This document shows positions 1 to 6,886 of a stretch of DNA of 47,596 nt, piece by piece; position 1 is the stretch's first letter, and every line of letters begins with the position of its first letter. The notes under the pieces are model-generated. The model saw only the letters and a list, made by a program, of their open reading frames with translations, ran no database searches and was not told the DNA's origin. Origin of the DNA: an uncultured Anaerolineaceae bacterium (GTDB lineage: Bacteria > Chloroflexota > Anaerolineae > Promineifilales > Promineifilaceae). Location: assembly GCA_937967805.1 (NCBI GenBank), contig CALBTC010000524.1, forward strand, positions 1-47,596, written 5' to 3'. Position numbers and translations under genes: made by a program.

Positions 1-1298
1 TTGCGCTCAACCTCGGCAATCATCGCCAGGTGGCCGACGGGCGGCTGCGGGTTGGCCGGCAGCCAGCGCTGAATGTGAATCTGCGTCGGCTCGGCGGTGA
101 TGCCAAAAATGCTGGTCAGCTCCTGCCGCACCAGGCTGATGAGTTCGGCCTCGGGCAAATCGGCCAGTTCGGGCTGCTTTTGTCCGCCAACGAAGGCGCG
201 CAAAACAAACTGATCGTCCGGCGCGCGGTGGGGGAACTTGGCCGACATCCCCTCAACGGCCAGCAGCTGCGACGTTTCGCTCTCGGGAACAACGACGCCA
301 AAGCCATCAAACGGGTTTTCAATGTCGCTGCGGTTGAAGGCCATATTCACAGTGGTGACGGGGTTGTAGGGAATGGCGCGGAGCTGGTCGGTGACGGCCG
401 TTTCCACCACCCCTGCCAACAAATCAGCCATCACAAAGGTGGGTGTGGTTAAAATAACCATGTCGGCGTTTAACAAACGGCCGTCACTCAGTTCCACTTT
501 GTATAGTTGAGCGTTGGTGGGATTGTGGCTCAGGTTGGTAACGGCCGTTTCCCGCAAAATCTCACCCTCAATTTGCTCAGCCAACCTGTTTATCAGCTCC
601 ATCAAACCATTTTGCAGTGTCGCAAACGCCGGCTTTTTGGGCGGACGCGGCGCGCCAGTTGCTTTGCGCTCGGCCCGCTTCTCCTTCATCATGGCAAACA
701 TCCCCTTGACGACGCTGCCGTGCTGCTGCTCCATCTCGGCAAAACGGCCGAACGACACCTGCACGCTCATCTCGTCTACGTCGCCCAGATAAACGCTGCC
801 GATGGCCGGCTTGACGATGTTGTCCACCATCTCGTCCCCCAGGCGGCGGCGCAAAAAGCTGCCCAGCGACTCGTCGGATGGGTCGGTGCGTGGTGAAACA
901 AACGGCTCCTTTAGCAAACGCAGCTTGCCGCTGAGAGATAGCAGCGGTGTGGAGAGGAAACTGCGGGGGCCGTCGGGCACAATGGCGGGACGGCCGTTGT
1001 GCAGCACATAATTTTTGCCGGAGCGCGTGGTGCCCACCAGCCGGTCTTGCAGCCCCAGCTCCTGGCACAGCTCCCACGCTTCCGGCTTGCGCGTCACAAA
1101 CGATTCTGGGCCACCTTCAAAAATGAAGCCGTCCTGCCGCTGAGTGGCAATCTTGCCGCCCAACGTGGCTTCTTTTTCTAAAACGGTGGTGTGGATGGCC
1201 AGATTGTGCCGCGCCGCTTCTTTTTCCAAGTAGTAGGCGGTGGAGAGGCCGGAGATGCCGCCGCCAATAATTACAATCTCAACTTTTTGCTGATTCAT
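1..1298 (-). CDS. hemY: Protoporphyrinogen/coproporphyrinogen oxidase, 3' end beyond window
   Basis: FAD-dependent oxidase of late haem synthesis. It oxidises protoporphyrinogen IX, or coproporphyrinogen III in the Gram-positive-type route. The ATG at 1298 is preceded by an AAGGAAA ribosome site. The N-terminus has a Rossmann dinucleotide motif GGGISGL (residues 12-18), followed by a VLEKE strand end and a GGPESF segment typical of the family. The frame stays open to base 1 (about 432 codons). Family members are about 460-480 residues, so only the last few dozen residues are missing. It follows the HTH gene on the same strand after about 110 bases holding one ACGGCCGT octamer (1333). Other flavin amine oxidases are possible, but the N-terminal motifs favour HemY. 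The substrate (proto- or coproporphyrinogen) cannot be told from the sequence by eye. Confidence 0.85.
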   Translation of the reverse strand, partial: MNQQKVEIVIIGGGISGLSTAYYLEKEAARHNLAIHTTVLEKEATLGGKIATQRQDGFIFEGGPESFVTRKPEAWELCQELGLQDRLVGTTRSGKNYVLHNGRPAIVPDGPRSFLSTPLLSLSGKLRLLKEPFVSPRTDPSDESLGSFLRRRLGDEMVDNIVKPAIGSVYLGDVDEMSVQVSFGRFAEMEQQHGSVVKGMFAMMKEKRAERKATGAPRPPKKPAFATLQNGLMELINRLAEQIEGEILRETAVTNLSHNPTNAQLYKVELSDGRLLNADMVILTTPTFVMADLLAGVVETAVTDQLRAIPYNPVTTVNMAFNRSDIENPFDGFGVVVPESETSQLLAVEGMSAKFPHRAPDDQFVLRAFVGGQKQPELADLPEAELISLVRQELTSIFGITAEPTQIHIQRWLPANPQPPVGHLAMIAEVER

Positions 1299-1409
1299 CA
1301 CAAATATTTCCTTGGGCAGGCGAGCGGGAGGAACGGCCGTAGCAGCACATCCCGGCTTCCTGAAGAACTGGTATTAAATTGCGTAAGGTTATTTTGAAAA
1401 AGGTCTGCT

Positions 1410-2042
1410 TTATGATTCTTGTTCGTAGCTGTGCGCGATGGCCAGATGCACCACGTTGAGCAGCTCATTGATGCGCCGCATCAGCCGCAGGTTGGCCTCT
1501 GGCTTGATGGAAGCGGAGTTGGGCAGCTGAAACGCGGTGTCTACCAGCATATCGCGAAACATCAGCGTCGTTTGCAGCGCGCGGGTCAGTGGCATATCCG
1601 TCTCGTGGCAGAGACGGCCGTATTCCTGGCCAATTTCTTCTGCCTGGTTGAGTAGGCTGCCGTTGGCTTCCGGATCAGAAATGTATTGCAGCGTTAGACC
1701 CATCAGGCGACGCCCTAGCAGGCGATGTTCTTCCCGCATCTGATCATCATATTGAGCCAGCCAGGCATCATCTTTGTGGGCGGTAATCGTCTGGCGCGTT
1801 TGGGTTAACGCTTTCTCAGCCCAAAGCTGCTCAATGCTGCTGGGTGATTGGGCCTGCCGCCGGCTGCTGGCAAAGCGATTAAGATCAGACATGGCAAAAC
1901 GGCGATGCCCGCCGGGGGTAAGCATAAAGGGAATTTGCCCATTATCGGCCCAGCGCCGCAGCGTGGTGGCGTGAACCCCCAGCAAAGAAGCTGCATCGGA
2001 TAGGGAGAGCCACTGCTCGGTTTCGGGGAGAAAGTTAGTCAT
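1410..2042 (-). CDS. MerR/excisionase-type HTH transcriptional regulator
   Basis: A 210-residue DNA-binding protein. Residues about 10-60 form a MerR/BldC-like winged helix: LSDAASLLGVHATTLRRWA is the helix-turn-helix and GGHRRF the wing. The remaining 140 residues are helical, rich in Leu, Arg and Glu, with no recognisable metal- or drug-binding cysteines. The C-terminus (from about LLNQAEEIGQEYGR) resembles the all-helical sensor domains of the RsbR N-terminal type, but this is only an impression. It lies directly upstream of hemY on the same strand, so control of haem synthesis or stress is a reasonable guess. A strong sigma-70-like promoter and an inverted repeat lie just upstream. Confidence 0.75.
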   Translation of the reverse strand: MTNFLPETEQWLSLSDAASLLGVHATTLRRWADNGQIPFMLTPGGHRRFAMSDLNRFASSRRQAQSPSSIEQLWAEKALTQTRQTITAHKDDAWLAQYDDQMREEHRLLGRRLMGLTLQYISDPEANGSLLNQAEEIGQEYGRLCHETDMPLTRALQTTLMFRDMLVDTAFQLPNSASIKPEANLRLMRRINELLNVVHLAIAHSYEQES

Positions 2043-2105
2043 AAAGCGTGCCTGAAATCATCGTAAAATCGCAAAAATCTATGCAAAACTATGTAGCTGT
2101 GGGAG

Positions 2106-2134
2106 ATTATACAAAGCGCAAAACGGAGCGTCAA
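2106..2134 (-). promoter_or_regulatory. Sigma-70-like promoter of the HTH regulator
   Basis: Read on the minus strand, TTGACG (2134-2129) is followed after exactly 17 bases by TATAAT (2111-2106). The predicted start near 2098 gives a leader of about 55 bases before the HTH gene. It matches the consensus at 11 of 12 positions. Confidence 0.75.
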
Positions 2135-2158
2135 TCGAATTTAGCAACTGTTGACAAA

Positions 2159-2179
2159 TGTCACAGGCACCGGGTGACA
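2159..2179. promoter_or_regulatory. Inverted repeat TGTCAC-N9-GTGACA, possible operator
   Basis: Perfect 6-bp arms at 2159-2164 and 2174-2179, with a second overlapping dyad TGACA-AA-TGTCA at 2152-2163. It sits about 25-45 bases upstream of the -35 box of the HTH regulator, where an activator or autoregulator could bind. MerR-type regulators usually bind between -35 and -10, so this may serve another protein. Confidence 0.4.
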
Positions 2180-2240
2180 TCTGGCAGACTGATAAAATCA
2201 TTTCAATCTGCGTTATCTTTGATTTTTTTCTTGCTGTTTA

Positions 2241-3326
2241 TCACGCCTTGGCAAGTACGTTGTTGACGTACCAGGCGTACAGGGGGGGAATAACGGCCGT
2301 TCCCCCCACACCCACCGCCAACACCCCAACCAGTCCGGCCCAGGCCAGGGCATCATCCGCCACCGTAAAACCCAGTCCCAGCAGCACGAGGGTGAGCAGC
2401 AGCAAAACGGCCGCAACCACTAAGATGATCCCGGCCACGCGGCGGGCGCGCTTCATGGAGGCCCGTTTAGCCCCGTGCAGCCTGCCGCTTTGCCCATGCA
2501 GCAGCACCATTTGCGCCCGGTTTTCGTCGTCCAAATAGTAGCTAGTGTAGAGGGGCAGCAACAGTTGCGTCCACTGCCGGTGGGCAAAGCGGGGGGACCA
2601 TTTGAAATCGCGAATGTGGTCTGCTTTGCTGGCCAGAAGGCAATCCTGGGCGACGGCCGTTTTTAACGCCACCTCTGCCTCATTCCAGGCATCCTCCGGC
2701 GGGCGGTTGGGCAAATGCACAATCTTGCTTGCCAGGTCGCCTGGTTGGAACGGCCTCGATTTTGACAGGTCAAAACGGCCGATTTTTGCTTCTACCTGTT
2801 CCTGCTCTTCCAGGGCAGGGGCCGCCTGGTTGTCATACCGGCGATTGAGCCGCCCCAGGCGTGGCTCCCAGCGCACGCGCTGTTCCTTCACCCGTTCCGT
2901 CTGCCACTTATTGTGCTGATATTCTTCGCGATGGCTCACAATCTCATAATCAAAACCCATTTCTGCCTGCCATTCGCCCTGCACCTGGACATCGACCAGC
3001 CACAGCGGCAGGTAAACCGGCTGCATTCGGCTTAGCAGCGTGCCTTCGTTGAGATCGGCCGGGGCCAGCCAGATGCTTTTGGCAAACTTGCTCAAACCTG
3101 CACGCAGCTCGCTCTCCGCCGCATGGAACGGAACCACCAGTTCCGGCGGCTGCGTGTAAACGGGGCGGTCATCGGTAGGGTCCATTTGCGCCAGTGCCGC
3201 CTGCCCGCAAAACGGGCAGCGCTGGCTTACCTTCTGCGGCGGCAGCACAAACACGCCATTGCAACCGGCACATCCTTCCAACACCCAACCATCTCCCCAA
3301 CCGCTCAACCATTGAGCGTCATCCAT
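2241..3326 (-). CDS. Zinc-ribbon membrane protein, paralogue of its upstream neighbour
   Basis: About 361 residues. One N-terminal zinc ribbon (CAGC ... CPFC), a central soluble region with WLAPADLNEGTLLSRMQPVYLPLWLVDV, and a C-terminal pair of hydrophobic helices. The layout and the central motif (xPxYIPxW; LLPLY) match the gene just upstream, so the two arose by duplication. This copy has one ribbon where the neighbour has two. Function unknown; such proteins are sometimes mis-named helicases because of the ribbon. Start: a GTG at 3344 lies inside a heptamer repeat array, so the ATG at 3326 is preferred. No good ribosome site is seen, suggesting coupling to the upstream gene, which ends at 3365. 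Confidence 0.7.
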   Translation of the reverse strand: MDDAQWLSGWGDGWVLEGCAGCNGVFVLPPQKVSQRCPFCGQAALAQMDPTDDRPVYTQPPELVVPFHAAESELRAGLSKFAKSIWLAPADLNEGTLLSRMQPVYLPLWLVDVQVQGEWQAEMGFDYEIVSHREEYQHNKWQTERVKEQRVRWEPRLGRLNRRYDNQAAPALEEQEQVEAKIGRFDLSKSRPFQPGDLASKIVHLPNRPPEDAWNEAEVALKTAVAQDCLLASKADHIRDFKWSPRFAHRQWTQLLLPLYTSYYLDDENRAQMVLLHGQSGRLHGAKRASMKRARRVAGIILVVAAVLLLLTLVLLGLGFTVADDALAWAGLVGVLAVGVGGTAVIPPLYAWYVNNVLAKA

Positions 3327-3362
3327 TCCCAATTCACTATTCACAATTCACCATTCACAATT
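3324..3362. repeat. Heptamer word-repeat array
   Basis: Five full units of 7 bp plus a partial: CATTCCC, AATTCAC, TATTCAC, AATTCAC, CATTCAC, AATT. It fills the gap between the two zinc-ribbon genes and overlaps the possible GTG start of the second. It is one of a dozen such loci in the window. Confidence 0.85.
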
Positions 3363-3364
3363 AA

Positions 3365-4675
3365 TCACGCGTTGGCCATTTTCCCTGCCTTGCGCAGCGT
3401 ATCAATCACAAACACCAGCCAGACAACCAGACTCACCCCGGCCAGCAGGCCAAACAGGCCGCCAATGCTGTACTCGTAGGCCAGCAGCAAAGCGGCAGCC
3501 AGGGCAAACATCAGCGCGGGCAAAAAGGCCGCCGCCAGCGTCCAGCCTACCCGCTGCCAATCCACCGGCCGCTGCCCGGCAATGACGCCCGTCTGGCCAT
3601 TTACCATCACCTGGAACAGTTTGTCGCCGTAGCGGTAGGTGGCCAGGTAGAGCGGCAGCAAAATGTAGCGCCAGCTTTCCTCGCTGAACTCCAGGTTCAT
3701 GCTGAAGTTGCGCATGGCTCTGGCGCTGGCCTGCTCCTGGCACGCTTCTTTGGTGCGGGCGCGCATCAGCTTGCGGGCGCGTTCCCAGGCGGTTTCCAGA
3801 TCCACATCATATGCCTGGGCGGACAGCCCGGCGAGAAAGGTGGGGTCATAGGGCACCAGGTCGCCCAGCCGGTAGCTGCCCATCTGCTTGAGCAGGGTCA
3901 GGCTGAGCTGGCTGCTGCCGGAAACAATCAGGTCATCGGTGAAGAAGTTTACCTGGCCAGATTCCCAATCCCACTGTTTGCCGTCGCGGTTGCTGATTTT
4001 TAGGAGGAACGGCCGTTCCCACTTCCAGTTTGGCGCAGAATGGCGGCGGCGGTTGGCGTCGGTGTTGTGCACTTCGGCCCGCCAGCTTGCCTGGGTGCGG
4101 GCATCGAAGGTCCAGAACGGGATGTAGATGGGCGTGTACTCGGTGCTGCGGGCCAGCTTTTGTAAATCTTTGGGCAGCATCCAACTGTTTTGCAGCCATT
4201 CGGCCGTTATCCGGCGGCAATCTTCCGTGGTGGTGGCAAACGGCACAAGAAAGCGAGGACGCAGCACGTCCTGCGGGGCGCGGGTTTGCACCACGGCGTT
4301 GGAGCCGCAAAAGGGGCAGGTGTGGCTGAGCATCTCGGTGGACAGCGTGGTGTGGGCTGCGCAGCTGCTGCACACCAGTTCTTTGCGCTCTGCGCCCCAG
4401 CCGTTGGTTGCGCGTTTAACCGTTTCCACGGTGAACTCAAACTCTTGGGCTCCCTTGCCGACTACTTCAACCTGCGGCGCTTCATGGTAGCCGCAGAAGG
4501 AGCAGGTGAGGCCGCCGTCGTCGGTGCTGTAGCCGGTGGCCCCGTCGCAGTGCGGGCAGCGAAAATCGATGACTGCACGGCCGTCTTCCTCCGGCGGGCG
4601 CGGCATGTACACTTCAATCCCCGAAACGGCCGATTTCGTCTTCACAAATCCTGGTGGGGGAAACGACTCACTCAT
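3365..4675 (-). CDS. Double zinc-ribbon membrane protein, function unknown
   Basis: 436 residues. Four CxxC pairs in the first 130 residues (CPHC, CSFC, CSSC, CPFC) make two zinc ribbons. The core has the motif EYTPIYIPFWTFDA and near the end YILLPLYLATYRYGDKLFQVMVNGQ, followed by two long hydrophobic helices (about residues 375-420). The paralogue downstream lacks the first ribbon. The start ATG follows AAGGAC. The ribbons are probably cytoplasmic, with the protein anchored by its C-terminus. I know of no assigned function. The tandem, near-abutting arrangement suggests a hetero-oligomer. Confidence 0.75.
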   Translation of the reverse strand: MSESFPPPGFVKTKSAVSGIEVYMPRPPEEDGRAVIDFRCPHCDGATGYSTDDGGLTCSFCGYHEAPQVEVVGKGAQEFEFTVETVKRATNGWGAERKELVCSSCAAHTTLSTEMLSHTCPFCGSNAVVQTRAPQDVLRPRFLVPFATTTEDCRRITAEWLQNSWMLPKDLQKLARSTEYTPIYIPFWTFDARTQASWRAEVHNTDANRRRHSAPNWKWERPFLLKISNRDGKQWDWESGQVNFFTDDLIVSGSSQLSLTLLKQMGSYRLGDLVPYDPTFLAGLSAQAYDVDLETAWERARKLMRARTKEACQEQASARAMRNFSMNLEFSEESWRYILLPLYLATYRYGDKLFQVMVNGQTGVIAGQRPVDWQRVGWTLAAAFLPALMFALAAALLLAYEYSIGGLFGLLAGVSLVVWLVFVIDTLRKAGKMANA

Positions 4676-4690
4676 ACGTTGTCCTTTTTA

Positions 4691-4723
4691 AAATCCGCAG
4701 ATTACGCAGATTGGCGCAGATTT
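4691..4723. repeat. Word-repeat array (CGCAGATT family)
   Basis: Three successive units of the form CCGCAGATTA, CGCAGATTGG, CGCAGATTT just upstream of the double zinc-ribbon gene. The same word recurs near 8456 and 11700. Confidence 0.8.
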
Positions 4724-4789
4724 CGGTTTAAAGATTAGTGGATTGCCTTGCGGTTGGCAAGGCGTTTGGCTGTGTAGAAAAAGATTTAT

Positions 4790-4868
4790 CACGAATGGCA
4801 CGAATTGACGAATAGGACGAATAATCTGATTTCAATTCGTGTTATTCGTCTATTCGTCATATTCGTGG
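4790..4868. repeat. Inverted word-repeat block (ACGAAT / ATTCGT)
   Basis: Left arm: CACGAATGG, CACGAATTG, ACGAATAGG, ACGAAT, 9-bp steps. After a short spacer the right arm carries the complement words ATTCGTGTT, ATTCGTCT, ATTCGTCAT, ATTCGTGG. The whole can fold into a long imperfect hairpin. Confidence 0.85.
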
Positions 4869-4953
4869 TTGCTTTTTCCAGGATTCTGCTAAGATCACGA
4901 CCGAATTGAGAGGAGACGACATGAGCGTAAGCTCAACACCATGAATGAAAGTT

Positions 4954-5002
4954 TCACGCCAAGCCGCCAAGTGCGCCAAACGGTCTTTGCGACTTTGCGT
5001 GA
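4954..5002. repeat. Inverted word-repeat block (CGCCAAG / CTTTGCG)
   Basis: Left arm TCACGCCAAG-CCGCCAAG-TGCGCCAAA, right arm CTTTGCGACTTTGCGTGA. The reverse complement of the right arm (18 bases) is identical to 8574-8591, so the two loci share an exact word string 3.6 kb apart. Confidence 0.85.
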
Positions 5003-5023
5003 AGCTATTTTCGAAGGAGATTT

Positions 5024-5734
5024 GTGAAGCAAAAACAACGATTTTTAACGATTCTGCCGCTGCTGGCGGATGCGGCCGGCGTGGCCGGACTGATTTTGCT
5101 GCTGCCGACGCTGTCGGGGCCGTTTGCCGAGCCGGCGACGTTCAATGTGCTGATCCTTGGTGGGGCGTTTGTGGTGTATTGTACGGCCGTATACCTCATC
5201 CGCAAACTGGAACCCGCCGCCGATGCCGAGCGCGTTTCCCGCCTGCCAGCCTGGCTGACGCAAACGATCACCATGCGGCTGCTGGCCATCTTTTTTGCCC
5301 TGGTGCTGGCGGTGCTCATTTTGCAGCAGCTAGGTTACTGGGAATCCATCTTTGTGGCCGATGATCGCATCCTGGGCGCGGGGGAATCTTCCGCCTTTTT
5401 TGTGTACGGGCCGGGAGCATGGATTGCCGCCACGCTGTTTTACGTGCTGGTGCTCAGCGCCTCGGTGCGGGTGACCATTGAGGAAGGGTCGCGCAACTAC
5501 GCCGGGCTGGCGCTGCTGGGTCTGCTGGGAGTAAACGGGATGGTGCTGCTGGGAACGGCCGTTCTCCAATCCACCAATCTGTTCAGCGGCTGGCCGGGTG
5601 CAATTGGCGCGTTTGTGCTGCTAGTTTTGTTATTTGCCCCGCCGCGCGTCTGGTTTTTGACCAAACGGCCGTCGCTGCTGGCCACCATTTCGTATTTGGG
5701 GCTGCTGATTTTTTGCGCCTGGCAGGTGGTGTAA
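5024..5734 (+). CDS. Polytopic membrane protein, function unknown
   Basis: 236 residues with about six or seven hydrophobic segments separated by short charged loops, including RKLEPAADAERVSRLP and EEGSRNYAG. It starts with GTG (5024) behind GAAGGAGA. No catalytic or transporter motif is recognised. It stands alone between repeat elements; the next gene starts 160 bases on. A conserved hypothetical membrane protein of the host group is the best that can be said. Confidence 0.65.
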   Translation: MKQKQRFLTILPLLADAAGVAGLILLLPTLSGPFAEPATFNVLILGGAFVVYCTAVYLIRKLEPAADAERVSRLPAWLTQTITMRLLAIFFALVLAVLILQQLGYWESIFVADDRILGAGESSAFFVYGPGAWIAATLFYVLVLSASVRVTIEEGSRNYAGLALLGLLGVNGMVLLGTAVLQSTNLFSGWPGAIGAFVLLVLLFAPPRVWFLTKRPSLLATISYLGLLIFCAWQVV

Positions 5735-5737
5735 TCA

Positions 5738-5798
5738 AGGACTGGCAGTCCTGAACTTAAACTCGACTGGTTTTATGGGCGGTAGGACTGCCAGTCCT
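5738..5798. repeat. Inverted pair of a 15-bp near-palindrome
   Basis: AGGACTGGCAGTCCT at 5738-5752 and its exact reverse complement AGGACTGCCAGTCCT at 5784-5798, separated by 31 bases. Each copy is itself a palindrome except at its centre, so each can fold alone or the pair can fold together. REP/BIME-like; it may also serve as a 3' end for the membrane-protein transcript, although no T-run follows. Confidence 0.8.
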
Positions 5799-5896
5799 GG
5801 AAATAGCTACTTGACGGCCGTTCCCGTCTCCATATCATATTAAGCGTGGCCTAACCCACCACCACAACTCGCTGAACAACATGGAGGCAACCCGTC

Positions 5897-6760
5897 ATGC
5901 ACACCCTTTGCGTCACGTCAGAAACCGGCCGTCTGCGTTCCGTTATCATCGGTTATCCCGACAACTTTCATCAAGTTCCCCCGGCAATCATTAACGAAAC
6001 CCAAAAGCAATATTATTTTGGCCCCGACCGCCCCACGCGTGAGGGGGTAATGGCAGATCTGGGCTGCTTCAAAGAAACGTTGACCAGCCACGGCGTTGAG
6101 GTGCTGCAGCCGGAGCCGCTGGACGGCGTGCCGGACCAGCTCATGACCCGCGACATCGGCGTGGTGATTGGCGACACGTTTGTGGTGACGCAGATGGCGC
6201 GCGAGAGCCGCCGCGAAGAGTGGCTGGGCCTGCTGCCCATTCTGGACCAAATGCACACCCGGCGCGTGATCAAGGTGCCGGATGAGATTGTGTTGGAAGG
6301 GGGGGATGTGATTGTGGATAACGGCCGTATCTTTGTCGGTCTCAGCCAGCGCACCGGGCCGGAAGGGGCTGCCTATTTGGCCAGCCGTTTTCCCCACTTC
6401 GAGGTGATTCCTGTACCGCTCAAGCAGCTGGCCGACGGCGAAAACGTGCTGCACCTCGATTGCAGCTTTGTCCCCGTGGGCCAACGAAGCGCCCTCATTT
6501 ACCCCAACGGACTGGCAGAGATGCCTGCCGCCATTGCCGAACAGTACAATTTGATTGAAGTGACAAAGACGGAGCAGCAAATTTTGGCGACTAACGTACT
6601 CTCTATCTCGCCCACCCAGGTGATTGCCCGCACCTGCGCCGGCCGGGTCAATGCCGAAATGCGGCAGCGCGGCCTGGAGGTGATTGAACTGCCCTTTGAC
6701 GATCCGCCCAAGACCGGCGGATCGTTTCGGTGTTGCAGCTTGCCCTTGCGACGGGATTGA
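5897..6760 (+). CDS. Dimethylarginine dimethylaminohydrolase-like amidinohydrolase
   Basis: 287 residues of the amidinotransferase/DDAH fold. Such enzymes hydrolyse methylarginine or related guanidines to citrulline or ureido products through a covalent cysteine intermediate. Visible family marks: the MTRDIG segment, EGGDVIV (Glu/Asp pair), LHLDCSF (catalytic His region) and a C-terminal PPKTGGSFRCCSLPL with tandem Cys279-Cys280, one of them the nucleophile. The ATG at 5897 has GGAGG nine bases upstream. It stands alone between two inverted-repeat elements. The exact substrate (dimethylarginine, arginine or another guanidine) cannot be fixed from the sequence. Confidence 0.85.
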   Translation: MHTLCVTSETGRLRSVIIGYPDNFHQVPPAIINETQKQYYFGPDRPTREGVMADLGCFKETLTSHGVEVLQPEPLDGVPDQLMTRDIGVVIGDTFVVTQMARESRREEWLGLLPILDQMHTRRVIKVPDEIVLEGGDVIVDNGRIFVGLSQRTGPEGAAYLASRFPHFEVIPVPLKQLADGENVLHLDCSFVPVGQRSALIYPNGLAEMPAAIAEQYNLIEVTKTEQQILATNVLSISPTQVIARTCAGRVNAEMRQRGLEVIELPFDDPPKTGGSFRCCSLPLRRD

Positions 6761-6769
6761 GGGCATACA

Positions 6770-6824
6770 CCCTAAGGGTTTGACAAATGAGAGGTTCAAT
6801 TTAAGAAGCCACAAACCCTTAGGG
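6770..6824. repeat. Inverted repeat CCCTAAGGGTTTG / CAAACCCTTAGGG
   Basis: Perfect 13-bp arms at 6770-6782 and 6812-6824 with a 29-base loop. Each arm contains a small near-palindrome (CCCT-A-AGGG). Same design as the pair at 5738-5798, so the DDAH gene is bracketed by two such elements. It may form the 3' hairpin of the DDAH transcript. Confidence 0.8.
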
Positions 6825-6886
6825 CCTTCTTCGGCAAGAGATTAAAGAAGGTGCGGAAACGGCCGTTTTGCGCTAGACTCGATCCC

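Larger units (their letters stand above)
4724..5023. other. Gene-free spacer built of word repeats
   Basis: Between the divergent zinc-ribbon gene and the plus-strand membrane protein I see no credible coding frame. The stretch holds two inverted word-repeat blocks (4790-4868 and 4954-5002), listed separately, and a short ribosome site (GAAGGAGA, 5013-5020) for the next gene. Confidence 0.6.

Noticed and set aside
30..452. Long plus-strand open frames opposite hemY and similar antisense frames, including a 416-codon frame at 34311-35561
   Set aside because: They mirror the codon bias of real minus-strand genes, have no ribosome sites or family motifs, and the 34311 frame is a mirror of the FG-GAP repeats.
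2151..2240. Plus-strand promoter starting with TTGACA at 2151
   Set aside because: No acceptable -10 lies 16-18 bases downstream and no plus-strand gene follows.
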